From Gammaproteobacteria bacterium (lineage in GTDB: Bacteria; Pseudomonadota; Gammaproteobacteria; Enterobacterales; Permianibacteraceae): a stretch of 64,000 nucleotides of DNA. The notes under the pieces are model-generated. The model did not search any database. It was not told the DNA's origin and saw nothing but the letters and a program-made list of their open reading frames with translations. Location of the stretch: the NCBI GenBank assembly GCA_016182845.1, contig JACPFT010000013.1:1-64000 (forward strand), written 5' to 3'. How positions within the stretch are numbered: the stretch's first letter is position 1; each line of letters opens with the position of its first letter. The position numbers and the translations under genes are program-made. This document shows, piece after piece, positions 25,964 to 34,423 of this stretch.

Positions 25964-26767
25964 ATGCGGACGGCATTCTTCCTCGATACTCCTGCCGGCC
26001 CCTGCTTCGCCCTGGCGCATAGGCCGCCGGATGCGCGCGGCGCCGTGCTTCTCGTCCCGCCCTTCGCCGAGGAACTCAACAAGTCCCGGCGCATGCTTAC
26101 CCTGGCCGGCGAGGCCCTGGCCGCCGCCGGACTCGCCAGCCTGCTGCCCGATCTCCAGGGTACGGGCGATAGCGCCGGCGACTTCGCCGATGCCCGCTGG
26201 ACCCATTGGCTAGCCGATCTGGACCGCGCCGCCGCCTGGCTGGATACCCAGTCCCTGCCGCTCGCCGGCATCCTCGCCCTGCGCGGTGGCGCGCTCCTGG
26301 CCGCCGACTGGCTGGCCACGCGTGAGCATGCCATCCCCAAGCTCCTGCTCTGGCAGCCGGTCCTGTCCGGCGAGACCTGGCTGACCCAGTTCCTGCGCCT
26401 GCGCAGCGCCGCCGCGAAATTCGCCGGCCGTGACGAGCCGGTCAAGGCCCTGCGCCAGCGCCTGGCCCAGGGCGAGACCCTGGAGGTCGCCGGCTACGGC
26501 CTGGCCCCCGAGCTGGCCGCCGCCCTCGACGCCCAGCGCCTGAGCGGCTGGCGACCGGGCCCCGGCATGGCCGTCGCCGTGTTCGAGACCGCCGGCGAAT
26601 CCGGCGGCCCCGGCCCGGCGGCCCAGCAGCTGGCCCAGGCCTGGCCGAGCGTGACATGGGATGCCCGCTGCTTCGCCGGCGACTCTTACTGGACCAGCCA
26701 GGAGATCAGCGCCGTGCCCGAGCTCGTCGCCGCCAGCGCCGCCTTCTTCGCCGGAGAACAGGCATGA
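25964..26767 (+). CDS. Exosortase-A-system-associated hydrolase 2
   Basis: A 267-residue alpha/beta hydrolase matching the hydrolase that pairs with another in exosortase-A EPS loci. The oxyanion region is LVPPFAEELNKSRRM near 24-38, followed by LLPDLQGTGDSAGDF; the nucleophile position is weak (ALRGGALLAADW has Gly instead of Ser), so catalysis may be altered. Start 25964 gives a compact N-terminus; the frame extends into the repeat to 25874. It overlaps the next gene by 4 nt. Confidence 0.8.
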   Translation: MRTAFFLDTPAGPCFALAHRPPDARGAVLLVPPFAEELNKSRRMLTLAGEALAAAGLASLLPDLQGTGDSAGDFADARWTHWLADLDRAAAWLDTQSLPLAGILALRGGALLAADWLATREHAIPKLLLWQPVLSGETWLTQFLRLRSAAAKFAGRDEPVKALRQRLAQGETLEVAGYGLAPELAAALDAQRLSGWRPGPGMAVAVFETAGESGGPGPAAQQLAQAWPSVTWDARCFAGDSYWTSQEISAVPELVAASAAFFAGEQA

Positions 26768-27621
26768 GCGGCCTGCAAGCCCTGGTCTTCCCCTGCGGCG
26801 AAGCCGAGCTGGTGGGCGTGCTGCACGAGGGCCATGCCCAGACCGAGACCGGGGTGCTCATCGTGGTGGGCGGCCCCCAGTACCGGGTCGGCAGCCACCG
26901 CCAATTCGTGCACCTGGCCCGCGCCCTGGCAGCCGCCGGCTACCCGGTACTGCGCTTCGATTACAGCGGCATGGGCGATGCCGGCGGCGCGCCCCGGAAC
27001 TTCGAACAGGTGGACCGAGACCTGAAGGCCGCCATCGACCAGCTCTGCGCGGCCCGGCCAGGGCTGAAACGGGTCGTGCTCTGGGGCCTGTGCGACGCCG
27101 CCTCGGCCAGCCTGTTCTATGCCTGGCGCGATCCGCGCGTGACCGGCCTGGTCCTCGCCAACCCCTGGGCGCGCACCGCCGCCAGCGAGGCCGAGGCCTA
27201 TCTCAAACATTATTATTGGTCGCGCCTGACCAGCCGCGAGTTCTGGCTCAAACTGCTCAAGGGCGGCCTGCGCCTGGGCGACAGCCTGGCCTCGCTGCGC
27301 GGCTTCCTGCGCCAGCGGCAAAGCGCCGAGCCGGGCGTAGCCGCCGGCGAGAACGCCCTGAGCGGCAGCCTGCCCGAGCGCATGGCTCAAGGCTGGCGGC
27401 GCTTCCCCGGCCCGCTTCTGGTCCTGCTCTCCGGCGACGATCTGACCGCCCGGGAATTCGAGGACGTGGCCGGCGGCCACACCGCCTGGAAGGGCCTGCT
27501 GGCGGAAGGCCGCGTGCGCTTAGAGCGCCTCCCGGAGGCCAACCACACCTTTTCCTGCCAGGCCTGGCGCGACCAGGTGGCGGGGCTGACCCTGGACTGG
27601 CTGCGGACGCGATTCCCGTAA
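26764..27621 (+). CDS. Exosortase-A-system-associated hydrolase 1
   Basis: A 285-residue alpha/beta hydrolase. IVVGGPQYRVGSHRQFVHLARALAA near the N-terminus and LRFDYSGMGDAGG are hallmarks of the exosortase-A-associated hydrolase 1 group. The elbow reads WGLCDAASASL, with Cys in place of the nucleophilic Ser; Asp (LLSGDDLTA) and His (EANHTFS) are present. ATGA overlap with hydrolase 2 shows coupling. The two are thought to act in EPS or PEP-CTERM biology, but the substrate is not known. Confidence 0.85.
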   Translation: MSGLQALVFPCGEAELVGVLHEGHAQTETGVLIVVGGPQYRVGSHRQFVHLARALAAAGYPVLRFDYSGMGDAGGAPRNFEQVDRDLKAAIDQLCAARPGLKRVVLWGLCDAASASLFYAWRDPRVTGLVLANPWARTAASEAEAYLKHYYWSRLTSREFWLKLLKGGLRLGDSLASLRGFLRQRQSAEPGVAAGENALSGSLPERMAQGWRRFPGPLLVLLSGDDLTAREFEDVAGGHTAWKGLLAEGRVRLERLPEANHTFSCQAWRDQVAGLTLDWLRTRFP

Positions 27622-27793
27622 CCCACGCCGGTGCGTTCAATTAAAACAAGGTTCACACTCTTTGCGCTCCGACCTTGCCCAGCGTGATCGCGGCCCCTAA
27701 AATCCCGCGCCCCTTGAAAAATACCGCCCAAAAATTGAACAAGTCCGCACCCGGGCTAGGCTTGTGCCTAGGCCCTCGCGCGTGGAGCCCGCC

Positions 27794-29137
27794 ATGTCCC
27801 GTCGTTTCCTGCTTGCCGCCCTATGCCTAAGCCTGCCGGGCCCGGCTCTCGCCAAGGTCGATGCCGAACAGGCCCTGCGCCTGGGTCAGGCGCTCACCCC
27901 CCTGGGCGCGGAGACCGCCGGCAACGCCACCGGCACCATCCCGGCCTGGGAGGGCGGCCTGAAGAAGCCCGTCCCCGGCTACGAGAAGGGCGCGCACCAC
28001 CCGGACCCCTATGCCGCCGATAAACCCCTGTTCACCATCACGGCGGCCAACATGGCTCAGTACGCCGCCAACTTGAGCCCCGGCCAGCAGGCCCTGCTCA
28101 AGGCCTATCCGGACTGGCGGATGCAGGTCTATCCCAGCAGGCGCAGCGCCGCATTCCCGGACAAGATCTACAAGGCGAGCAAGGCCAATGCCGGCCGCGC
28201 CGAGCTGGCCAACAACGGCATCGGCGTGCAGAACGCCTTCGTCGGCATTCCCTTCCCTATTCCCGGCAACGGCCTGGAGGCGGTGTGGAACCACGAGCTG
28301 CGCTACCGGGGCGATCAGGCCGTGCGCCAGCGCGGCCAGGCCGCCGTGCACGAGGACGGCGGCTTCACCCTGGTCAAGTTCACCGACAAGCTGGACTCGG
28401 TGTACTCGCGCAACGATGAGGATGCCGCCAAGGACTACACCCTGTTCCGTCTCAAGCAGGAAATCGGCGCCCCGGCGGGCCTGGCCGGCACCATCGTCCT
28501 GGTGCACGAGACCACGAACATGCTGGAGGCGCCGCGCCGCACCTGGATCTTCAATCCCAAGGACAAGCGCGTGCGCCGGGTCGGCGAATACGCCTACGAC
28601 GATGCCTCCACGGCCGCCGACGGCCTGGCCACCGTGGACAATTTCGACGGTTTCTCCGGGACGCCGGACCGCTACGACTGGACCCTCAAGGGCAAGCAGG
28701 AGCTCTACATCCCCTACAACAGCTACAAGCTGCATGCCAAGGACCTGGCCTACGAGGACATCCTGAAGCCCGGGCACATCAACCCCGAGCTGGGCCGCTA
28801 CGAGCTGCACCGGGTCTGGGTCGTGGAGGGCCAGCTGAAACTGGGCGCCAGCCACGTCTACGCCAAGCGCGTGCTCTACCTGGACGAGGACAGCTGGCAG
28901 GCGGCGGTGATCGACCACTACGACGAGGAAGGCGGACTCTGGCGCGTCGCCGAGACCCATGCCCTCAATTATTACGAGGTGCCGGTCCTGTTCAACACCC
29001 TGGAAGTGCTGCACGACCTCAAAGCCAAGCGCTACCTGGTCTCGGGCCTGGACAACCAGGAACGCATGGCGGATTTCTCGGTGAAACTGGGCGAGGACGA
29101 GTTCACCTCGTCCAGCGTGCGCCGGCAGGGGAAGTAG
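27794..29137 (+). CDS. DUF1329 outer-membrane-associated protein
   Basis: A 447-residue exported protein (signal MSRRFLLAALCLSLPGPALA). It matches the DUF1329 family: EQALRLGQALTPLGAETAGNATGTIPAWEGG at the mature N-terminus, YPSRRSAAFPDKIY, RRTWIFNPKDKRVRRVGEYAYDD, and DRYDWTLKGKQELYIPYNSYK. The fold resembles LolA/LolB-type lipid carriers. In pseudomonads such genes pair with DUF1302 porin-like genes, which are absent here. Start 27794 is chosen because the signal peptide begins there. Confidence 0.9.
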   Translation: MSRRFLLAALCLSLPGPALAKVDAEQALRLGQALTPLGAETAGNATGTIPAWEGGLKKPVPGYEKGAHHPDPYAADKPLFTITAANMAQYAANLSPGQQALLKAYPDWRMQVYPSRRSAAFPDKIYKASKANAGRAELANNGIGVQNAFVGIPFPIPGNGLEAVWNHELRYRGDQAVRQRGQAAVHEDGGFTLVKFTDKLDSVYSRNDEDAAKDYTLFRLKQEIGAPAGLAGTIVLVHETTNMLEAPRRTWIFNPKDKRVRRVGEYAYDDASTAADGLATVDNFDGFSGTPDRYDWTLKGKQELYIPYNSYKLHAKDLAYEDILKPGHINPELGRYELHRVWVVEGQLKLGASHVYAKRVLYLDEDSWQAAVIDHYDEEGGLWRVAETHALNYYEVPVLFNTLEVLHDLKAKRYLVSGLDNQERMADFSVKLGEDEFTSSSVRRQGK

Positions 29138-29371
29138 TTCCCACCAGAGGGACTCTCCTTCCCCAGGGGCCGAAGGCTCCGCTGGGCGGGAAGGGGTCGG
29201 ACCACTGTCCAGTTAATTTACACACCGTTCACGACGCGTTGCTCAAAAAACAATAATAACGTTATTTATCATTTAGTTAGACAATTCAGGCATGATGTTT
29301 GCCTAAGATTGGCTGCCTATTTATATAGCACTTCCGACTAAAGACTCCGTTTCATAGACAAGGATCTTCAT

Positions 29372-30190
29372 ATGAAAGCTTTGCTGGGCCTCGCCGCCCT
29401 GGCTCTGACCGCCAGCCTCACCTTCGCTCCCGCTGCCGAGGCCTATCCTCTGCTCAATGGCCTGGGCGGCGCCGCCGGTTTCGGCGCCAATGCCTTGCCG
29501 CGCGGCGATGACCATAGCCATGGCCCGCTGAACACGAGCGGCGTGTTCGCCAATGGCATGAACTTCTACGGCCAGGTCTACAACCAGTTCTGGATCAACA
29601 ACAACGGCAATATCACCTTCAATGGCGCCATGAGCACCTACACCCCGTCGGTGATCACCAATGGCACGGCGCCGATGATCGCGGCCTTCTTCGCCGACGT
29701 GGACACCCGTGGCAGCAACCAGCCGGCCACCGCCGGCGGCAATTCCACCGGCTCCAACCTGACCTGGTGGCATGTGGACCCGGTCGCCGGCCAGATCGTG
29801 ATGACCTGGGACGACGTGGGCGTCTACGACCAGAACAGCAGCGTGTTGAACGCCTTTCAGATCATCCTGACCCGCGTGGGCCTGAACGGCGACTTCGATA
29901 TCGAATTCCGCTACGAGGACATCAACTGGACCCTGGGCAGCGCCAGCGAGAACAATTACGCCCGCGCCGGCTTCGCCTCCGGCTCCGGCGTCAGCTACGA
30001 GTTGCCGGCTTCCGGCAGCGACGCCGCCATGCGCAACCTGCCCATGCTGTCGAATATCGGCCAGGCCGGCCGCTGGTTGTTCCAGGTCCGCAATGGCCAG
30101 ATCGTGGATGCCCCGGAGCCGGCGACGCTCGCCCTGCTGGGTCTGGGCCTGTTGGGCCTCAGCTACAGCCGCCGCCGCGCCGCCAAATAA
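29372..30190 (+). CDS. PEP-CTERM protein with nidogen-like domain
   Basis: A 272-residue exported protein. It has a signal peptide (cleavage near AEAYPL), a NIDO-like extracellular domain (NTSGVFANGMNFYGQVYNQ, FWINNNGNITFNGAMSTYTP, IAAFFADVDTRG, FQIILTRV, DFDIEFRYEDINWT) and a C-terminal sorting signal APEP, hydrophobic helix, SRRRAAK. NIDO domains occur in adhesion proteins, so a matrix or EPS adhesin is likely. AAGGA lies 7 nt before the ATG. The 180 bp upstream is AT-rich compared with the surroundings, consistent with a dedicated promoter. A strong terminator follows. Confidence 0.9.
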   Translation: MKALLGLAALALTASLTFAPAAEAYPLLNGLGGAAGFGANALPRGDDHSHGPLNTSGVFANGMNFYGQVYNQFWINNNGNITFNGAMSTYTPSVITNGTAPMIAAFFADVDTRGSNQPATAGGNSTGSNLTWWHVDPVAGQIVMTWDDVGVYDQNSSVLNAFQIILTRVGLNGDFDIEFRYEDINWTLGSASENNYARAGFASGSGVSYELPASGSDAAMRNLPMLSNIGQAGRWLFQVRNGQIVDAPEPATLALLGLGLLGLSYSRRRAAK

Positions 30191-30205
30191 GCGCGACCGC
30201 CAGGG

Positions 30206-30232
30206 AAAAGACCGCTGCGGCGGTCTTTTTCT
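30206..30232 (+). terminator. Intrinsic terminator
   Basis: Hairpin GACCGC (30210-30215), loop TGCG, GCGGTC (30220-30225), preceded by AAAA and followed by a T run. It lies 16 nt after the PEP-CTERM stop. Confidence 0.88.
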
Positions 30233-30292
30233 TTGCTGGCCAAGCGCCGCCAGGCCCGATACCCTTGGCGGTTTTTACACGCTGGTGCCGAC

Positions 30293-31111
30293 TTGTCTGC
30301 CGAAACCCTGCTTGTCGAGACGCTGTTCCTGTTGTTCCTGGTCGGCGGCCTGGCCGGCTTTATCGACGCCATCGCCGGCGGCGGCGGCCTGCTCTCCCTG
30401 CCGGCCCTGCTCTCGGCGGGCCTCTCGCCCGCCCAGGCCCTGGCCACCAACAAGCTGCAAAGCGTGTTCGGCTCCTCGACGGCGGTATGGAATTTCTATC
30501 GCCAGGGCCATATCGACACCCGCCTGGCCCTGCCCTGCATCGGCTGGACGGTGCTGGGTGCCGCCCTGGGCGCATTGACCGTGCAACACCTGGATCCGGA
30601 TTTCCTGAAGCGCCTTATTCCCTGGATGCTGATGGGCATCGCCCTCTACATCCTGGCCTCGCCGCGCTTGGGCGAGCAGGATGCCAAGGCCCGACTCTCC
30701 CATGGCCAGTTCGCCCTGTTCGTCGGTTTCGGCCTGGGCTTCTACGACGGCTTCTTCGGTCCCGGGGTCGGCTCCTTCCTGGTCTTCGCCCATGTGCTCC
30801 TGCTGGGCTATGGCCTGTTGCGCGCCTCGGCCCAGGCCAAGGTCATCAACTGCACCTCCAACCTCACCTCGGTGGCCTTCTTCGCCTTAGGGGGGCAGAT
30901 GGTCTGGAAAGTGGGCCTCGTCATGGCCGCCGGCCAGCTCATCGGCGCCTGGTTGGGCTCCCACTTGGTCATGCGCCAGGGCGCGCGCATCGTGCGCCCC
31001 CTGCTGGTCGTCATGTCCTTAAGCCTCACCGCCCGCCTGCTCTACCAGGACCCGGGCAATCCCCTGCACAGGGGCATGCTCTGGCTGTGGCAGGCGCTGC
31101 TGGGCGGCTAA
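30293..31111 (+). CDS. TauE/SafE (TSUP) family membrane transporter
   Basis: About 272 residues with 7-8 transmembrane helices and two repeated halves. The N-terminal signature GFIDAIAGGGGLLSLPALL and the second-half GFYDGFFGPGVGSFLVFAH are diagnostic of the TSUP family (sulfite, sulfoacetate or other organic anion exporters). The substrate is not predictable. The start is uncertain: TTG 30293 (MSAETLL) is preferred, because an in-frame ATG at 30233 lies in the terminator of the upstream gene. Confidence 0.88.
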   Translation: MSAETLLVETLFLLFLVGGLAGFIDAIAGGGGLLSLPALLSAGLSPAQALATNKLQSVFGSSTAVWNFYRQGHIDTRLALPCIGWTVLGAALGALTVQHLDPDFLKRLIPWMLMGIALYILASPRLGEQDAKARLSHGQFALFVGFGLGFYDGFFGPGVGSFLVFAHVLLLGYGLLRASAQAKVINCTSNLTSVAFFALGGQMVWKVGLVMAAGQLIGAWLGSHLVMRQGARIVRPLLVVMSLSLTARLLYQDPGNPLHRGMLWLWQALLGG

Positions 31112-31141
31112 ACTCATACCAGCTCCCCACCGAGCCAAGCC

Positions 31142-31894
31142 ATGAGCACTTCGCCCTTCCACGACCACTTCTCCGCCCAGGCCGGCGACTACGCCCGCTA
31201 CCGGCCGCACTACCCGGCCGAGCTCTTCGCCTGGCTGGCGGCCCAGGCTCCGGGCCGGGAGCTGGCCTGGGACTGCGCCACCGGCAACGGCCAGGCGGCC
31301 TTGGGTCTCGCCGCGCATTTCGCCCACGTTCATGCCACCGACCTCAGCCAGGCCCAGCTAGACCAGGCGCCGGCCCATGAGCGGGTGCACTATGTCCGCG
31401 CTCCGGCCGAAGCCTCGGGTCTCGCCGCTGCCACGGCGGACCTGGTCTGCGTCGCCCAGGCCCTGCACTGGTTCGACCTGCCGGCCTTCAATGCCGAGGC
31501 TGCGCGGGTGCTCAAGCCCGGCGGCGTATTGGCGGTCTGGTGCTATGGCCGGCTCGCCGTCGCGGCCGAGCTGGACCCGTTGCTGGATGACTTCTACTCC
31601 CGGCGCCTGGGGCCCTATTGGCCGCCGGAGCGCGTGCACGTGGAAAACGCCTACCGGGACCTGCCCTTTCCCTTCCCGATAGAACCGGTACCGGACTTCG
31701 CCATGAGCGCCGACTGGACGGCCGAGGAGCTGCTGGGCTATCTCGCCAGCTGGTCGGCGACCCAGGCCTGCCGCCGCGCCGAGGGCCGGGATCCGCTGTC
31801 CGAGCTGGAACCGGCCCTGTGCGCCGCCTGGGGCGAAGGCCGGCGGCGCGTGAGCTGGCCCCTGAGCCTGCGCTGGGGCCGCAAGAGCGGCTGA
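31142..31894 (+). CDS. Class I SAM-dependent methyltransferase
   Basis: A 250-residue methyltransferase of the methyltransferase-11 type. It has FSAQAGDYARYRPHYP at the N-terminus, SAM motif I (WDCATGNGQAALGLA) near 43-57, ATDLSQAQLDQA, and VLKPGGVLAVWCYG as the later motif. The substrate may be a small molecule or quinone-like compound; none is suggested by context. It is 30 nt after the TSUP gene and 44 nt before bioA, so it may be in that transcript. Confidence 0.9.
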   Translation: MSTSPFHDHFSAQAGDYARYRPHYPAELFAWLAAQAPGRELAWDCATGNGQAALGLAAHFAHVHATDLSQAQLDQAPAHERVHYVRAPAEASGLAAATADLVCVAQALHWFDLPAFNAEAARVLKPGGVLAVWCYGRLAVAAELDPLLDDFYSRRLGPYWPPERVHVENAYRDLPFPFPIEPVPDFAMSADWTAEELLGYLASWSATQACRRAEGRDPLSELEPALCAAWGEGRRRVSWPLSLRWGRKSG

Positions 31895-31938
31895 ATGCCC
31901 CTATAATCGCGGCTTCGCCCCGCCTTCGAGTAGCCCCC

Positions 31939-33285
31939 ATGACCGCCGACCTCCTGTCCCGCGACGCCGCCGTGCTCTGGCATCCCTGCACCCAGCAGAA
32001 GGACCACGAGCACTACCCGCTCCTGCCCATCGCCCGCGCCTCCGGGGTCTGGCTGGAGGACGTGCACGGGAAACGCTATCTCGATGCCATCAGCTCCTGG
32101 TGGACCAACGTCCTGGGCCATGCCAACCCGCGCATCAATGCCGCGCTGAAAGACCAGCTGGACCGCCTGGAGCACGTGATCTTCTCCGGCTGCACCCACG
32201 AACCCGCCGTGGCCCTGGCCGAGCGCCTGGTCAAGCTAGCCCCCCCGGGCCTGACCCGCTGCTTCTACAACGACAACGGCGCCAGCGCGGTAGAGACCGC
32301 GCTCAAGATGAGCTACCACTTCTGGCGTAATGCCGGGAAGACCGGCAAGACCCGCTTCGTCGCCCTCAAGAACTCCTACCACGGCGAGACCCTGGGCGCC
32401 CTGGCGGTCACCGATATTCCGTTGTTCAAGGAGACCTATGCGCCGCTCCTGATGGAGTCCCTGCTGGTCTCCAGTCCCGATGCCTACCAGGCCGAGCCCG
32501 GCCAGAGCGCCGAGGAACGGGCGCTCGCCGCCGCCGCCGAGCTGGAAGAATTATTGAGCACGCGCGGCGCGGAGATCTGCGCCGTCATCGTCGAACCCCT
32601 GGTTCAGGGCGCCGCCGGCATGCGCATGTACGACCCGGTCTATCTGCGCCGTTTGCGCGAGCTCTGCGACCGCTACCAGGTGCATTTCATCGCCGACGAG
32701 ATCGCCGTGGGCTTCGGCCGCACGGGCACGCTCTTCGCCTGCGAACAGGCGGGCGTCACGCCGGATCTGATGTGCTTGTCGAAAGGCCTGACCGGCGGCT
32801 ATCTGCCCCAATCCATCCTGATGACCACCGAGACTTTTTACGAGGCCTTCTACGCCGACTACGCCAGCCTCCGTGCCTTCCTGCACTCCCACAGCTATGC
32901 CGGCAACCCCCTGGCCTGCCGCGCCGCCCTGGCCACCCTGGATATCTTCGAGCAGGACCGGGTTCTGGAGCGCAACAAGGCATTGAGCACGCGCATGCAC
33001 CGGAGCACCCTGGCCCTGCGCGACCACCCCCATGTGGCCGAGACCCGCACCCTGGGCATGATCCACGCCATCGAGCTGGTCGCCGACAAGACCACGAAAA
33101 CCCCCTACGACTGGCGCGAGCGGCGCGGCATGCGCGTCTACACCGAGGCCCTGAAGCGCGGCGCCTTCCTGCGCCCCCTGGGCTCGGTCGTGTACTTCAT
33201 GCCGCCCTATGTGATCACCGAGGAAGAAATCGACTGGCTGGCCGGCGTGGCAGCGGAGTGTATTGATTCGGCGACGCGAGGATGA
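31939..33285 (+). CDS. bioA: Adenosylmethionine-8-amino-7-oxononanoate aminotransferase
   Basis: A 448-residue class III PLP aminotransferase of biotin synthesis; it converts KAPA to DAPA using S-adenosylmethionine as amino donor. Visible: WHPCTQQKDHE near 14-24 (BioA-type substrate loop), DAISSWWTNVLGH, YNDNGASAVETALKM, DEIAVGFGRTG with the PLP-binding Asp, and LSKGLTGGYLP with the PLP lysine. In Pseudomonas bioA is next to rsmE and the pil-chp genes, as here. No other biotin genes are in the window. Confidence 0.95.
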   Translation: MTADLLSRDAAVLWHPCTQQKDHEHYPLLPIARASGVWLEDVHGKRYLDAISSWWTNVLGHANPRINAALKDQLDRLEHVIFSGCTHEPAVALAERLVKLAPPGLTRCFYNDNGASAVETALKMSYHFWRNAGKTGKTRFVALKNSYHGETLGALAVTDIPLFKETYAPLLMESLLVSSPDAYQAEPGQSAEERALAAAAELEELLSTRGAEICAVIVEPLVQGAAGMRMYDPVYLRRLRELCDRYQVHFIADEIAVGFGRTGTLFACEQAGVTPDLMCLSKGLTGGYLPQSILMTTETFYEAFYADYASLRAFLHSHSYAGNPLACRAALATLDIFEQDRVLERNKALSTRMHRSTLALRDHPHVAETRTLGMIHAIELVADKTTKTPYDWRERRGMRVYTEALKRGAFLRPLGSVVYFMPPYVITEEEIDWLAGVAAECIDSATRG

Positions 33286-33310
33286 GCCGAGTAGAAGCGA
33301 GCGGGCACGA

Positions 33311-33598
33311 ATGAAAAAAACCTATTCGGTTTGGGCATCACGCTGCCAACAAATCGGCCACACCTTGGTAGGGGGCGAAGAACCGCTCCGCTTCGCCAAT
33401 GGCCGCTTTGATGGGGACTGTGAAATACGGCTTTACACATTTGAGGCCAATACCCACGAAGAAGCCATGGCCATTTATTACCTGCGGCAGGGTTGGGCGC
33501 CCTACAAGCCGGAGGGAAATGCCGAACCCTGCCCAGAGTGTGGCGCCATGTATTATCCGCAAGGCAGCGGCGAGTGCTGGCGCTGCCCGCGCTCGTAG
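33311..33598 (+). CDS. Small zinc-ribbon protein of unknown function
   Basis: A 95-residue protein. The C-terminal half carries CPECGAMYYPQGSGECWRC (Cys74, Cys77, Cys89, Cys92), a typical zinc ribbon. The N-terminal half (LRFANGRFDGDCEIRLYTFEANTHEEA) looks like a small alpha-beta domain. The ribosome-binding site is weak and no family is recognised. It lies between bioA and rsmE on the same strand. Confidence 0.65.
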   Translation: MKKTYSVWASRCQQIGHTLVGGEEPLRFANGRFDGDCEIRLYTFEANTHEEAMAIYYLRQGWAPYKPEGNAEPCPECGAMYYPQGSGECWRCPRS

Positions 33599-33694
33599 GT
33601 GAATCGTCTCTGCTGAATCCCCCGGATTCCCGGCACTGCGCGCCTTCATCCGGGCTACACTAGCGGCGTTTTTCCGGCCTACCGCGAGTCCCCC

Positions 33695-34423
33695 ATGCGC
33701 ACGATCCGCATCCACCATCCCGAGCCCCTGTCCGACGGCCAGGAGCTGGCCCTCAGCGAGGAGGCGGCCGGCCATGTGGCGCGCGTGCTGCGTCTGTCCG
33801 TGGGCGACGAACTGACCCTGTTCTGCGGCGACAACCGGGAATACCCGGCGAGCATCGTCGAGGTTGGCAAACGCACGGTGCGCGTGCACCTGGGGGCGGG
33901 GTCTGTGGTCGACAGGGAGTCGCCCCTGGGCGTCAGCCTGGTCCAGGCCGTGTCGCGGGGCGAGAAGATGGATTACACGATCCAGAAGGCCACCGAGCTG
34001 GGCGTCGCGGCGATCCAGCCGGTGTTCACCGAACGCTGCGGCGTCCGGCTCGCCGACGAACGCCTGGACAAGCGCATCGAGCATTGGCAGAAGGTCGCCA
34101 TCAGCGCCTGCGAGCAATGCGGCCGCAACCGCGTGCCCGAGCTCCTGGCCCCCGTCGATCTGAAGGCCTGGCTGGCCCAGGCGCGGGAAGGGCAGATGCT
34201 GACCCTGGACCCCCTGGCCGAGCATTCCTTAAGCACCCTGCCCCACCCAACCGGCCCCTTGAGCCTGGTCATAGGCCCGGAGGGCGGCTTGTCCGAGGCG
34301 GAGATCGCCGCCCTGGCCGCCGCCGGCGCACGGGGTCTGCGCCTCGGCCCGCGCATCTTGCGCACGGAGACCGCCGGCCTGGCCGTCCTGGCGGGGCTGA
34401 ATGCCCGGTTCGGCGATTTCTAG
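33695..34423 (+). CDS. rsmE: 16S rRNA (uracil(1498)-N3)-methyltransferase RsmE
   Basis: A 242-residue SPOUT methyltransferase that methylates U1498 of 16S rRNA. It has the RsmE N-terminal PUA-like domain (HVARVLRLSVGDELTLFCGDN), AVSRGEKMDYTIQKATELGV, and SPOUT knot motifs LVIGPEGGLSEAEI and LRLGPRILRTETAGLA. Its stop overlaps that of the kinase gene on the other strand by 4 nt (tail to tail), so no terminator separates them. Confidence 0.96.
   Translation: MRTIRIHHPEPLSDGQELALSEEAAGHVARVLRLSVGDELTLFCGDNREYPASIVEVGKRTVRVHLGAGSVVDRESPLGVSLVQAVSRGEKMDYTIQKATELGVAAIQPVFTERCGVRLADERLDKRIEHWQKVAISACEQCGRNRVPELLAPVDLKAWLAQAREGQMLTLDPLAEHSLSTLPHPTGPLSLVIGPEGGLSEAEIAALAAAGARGLRLGPRILRTETAGLAVLAGLNARFGDF

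Noticed and set aside
29221-29371. Sigma-54 promoter before the second PEP-CTERM gene
   Set aside because: The region is AT-rich, but no GG-N10-GC element of acceptable quality was found.
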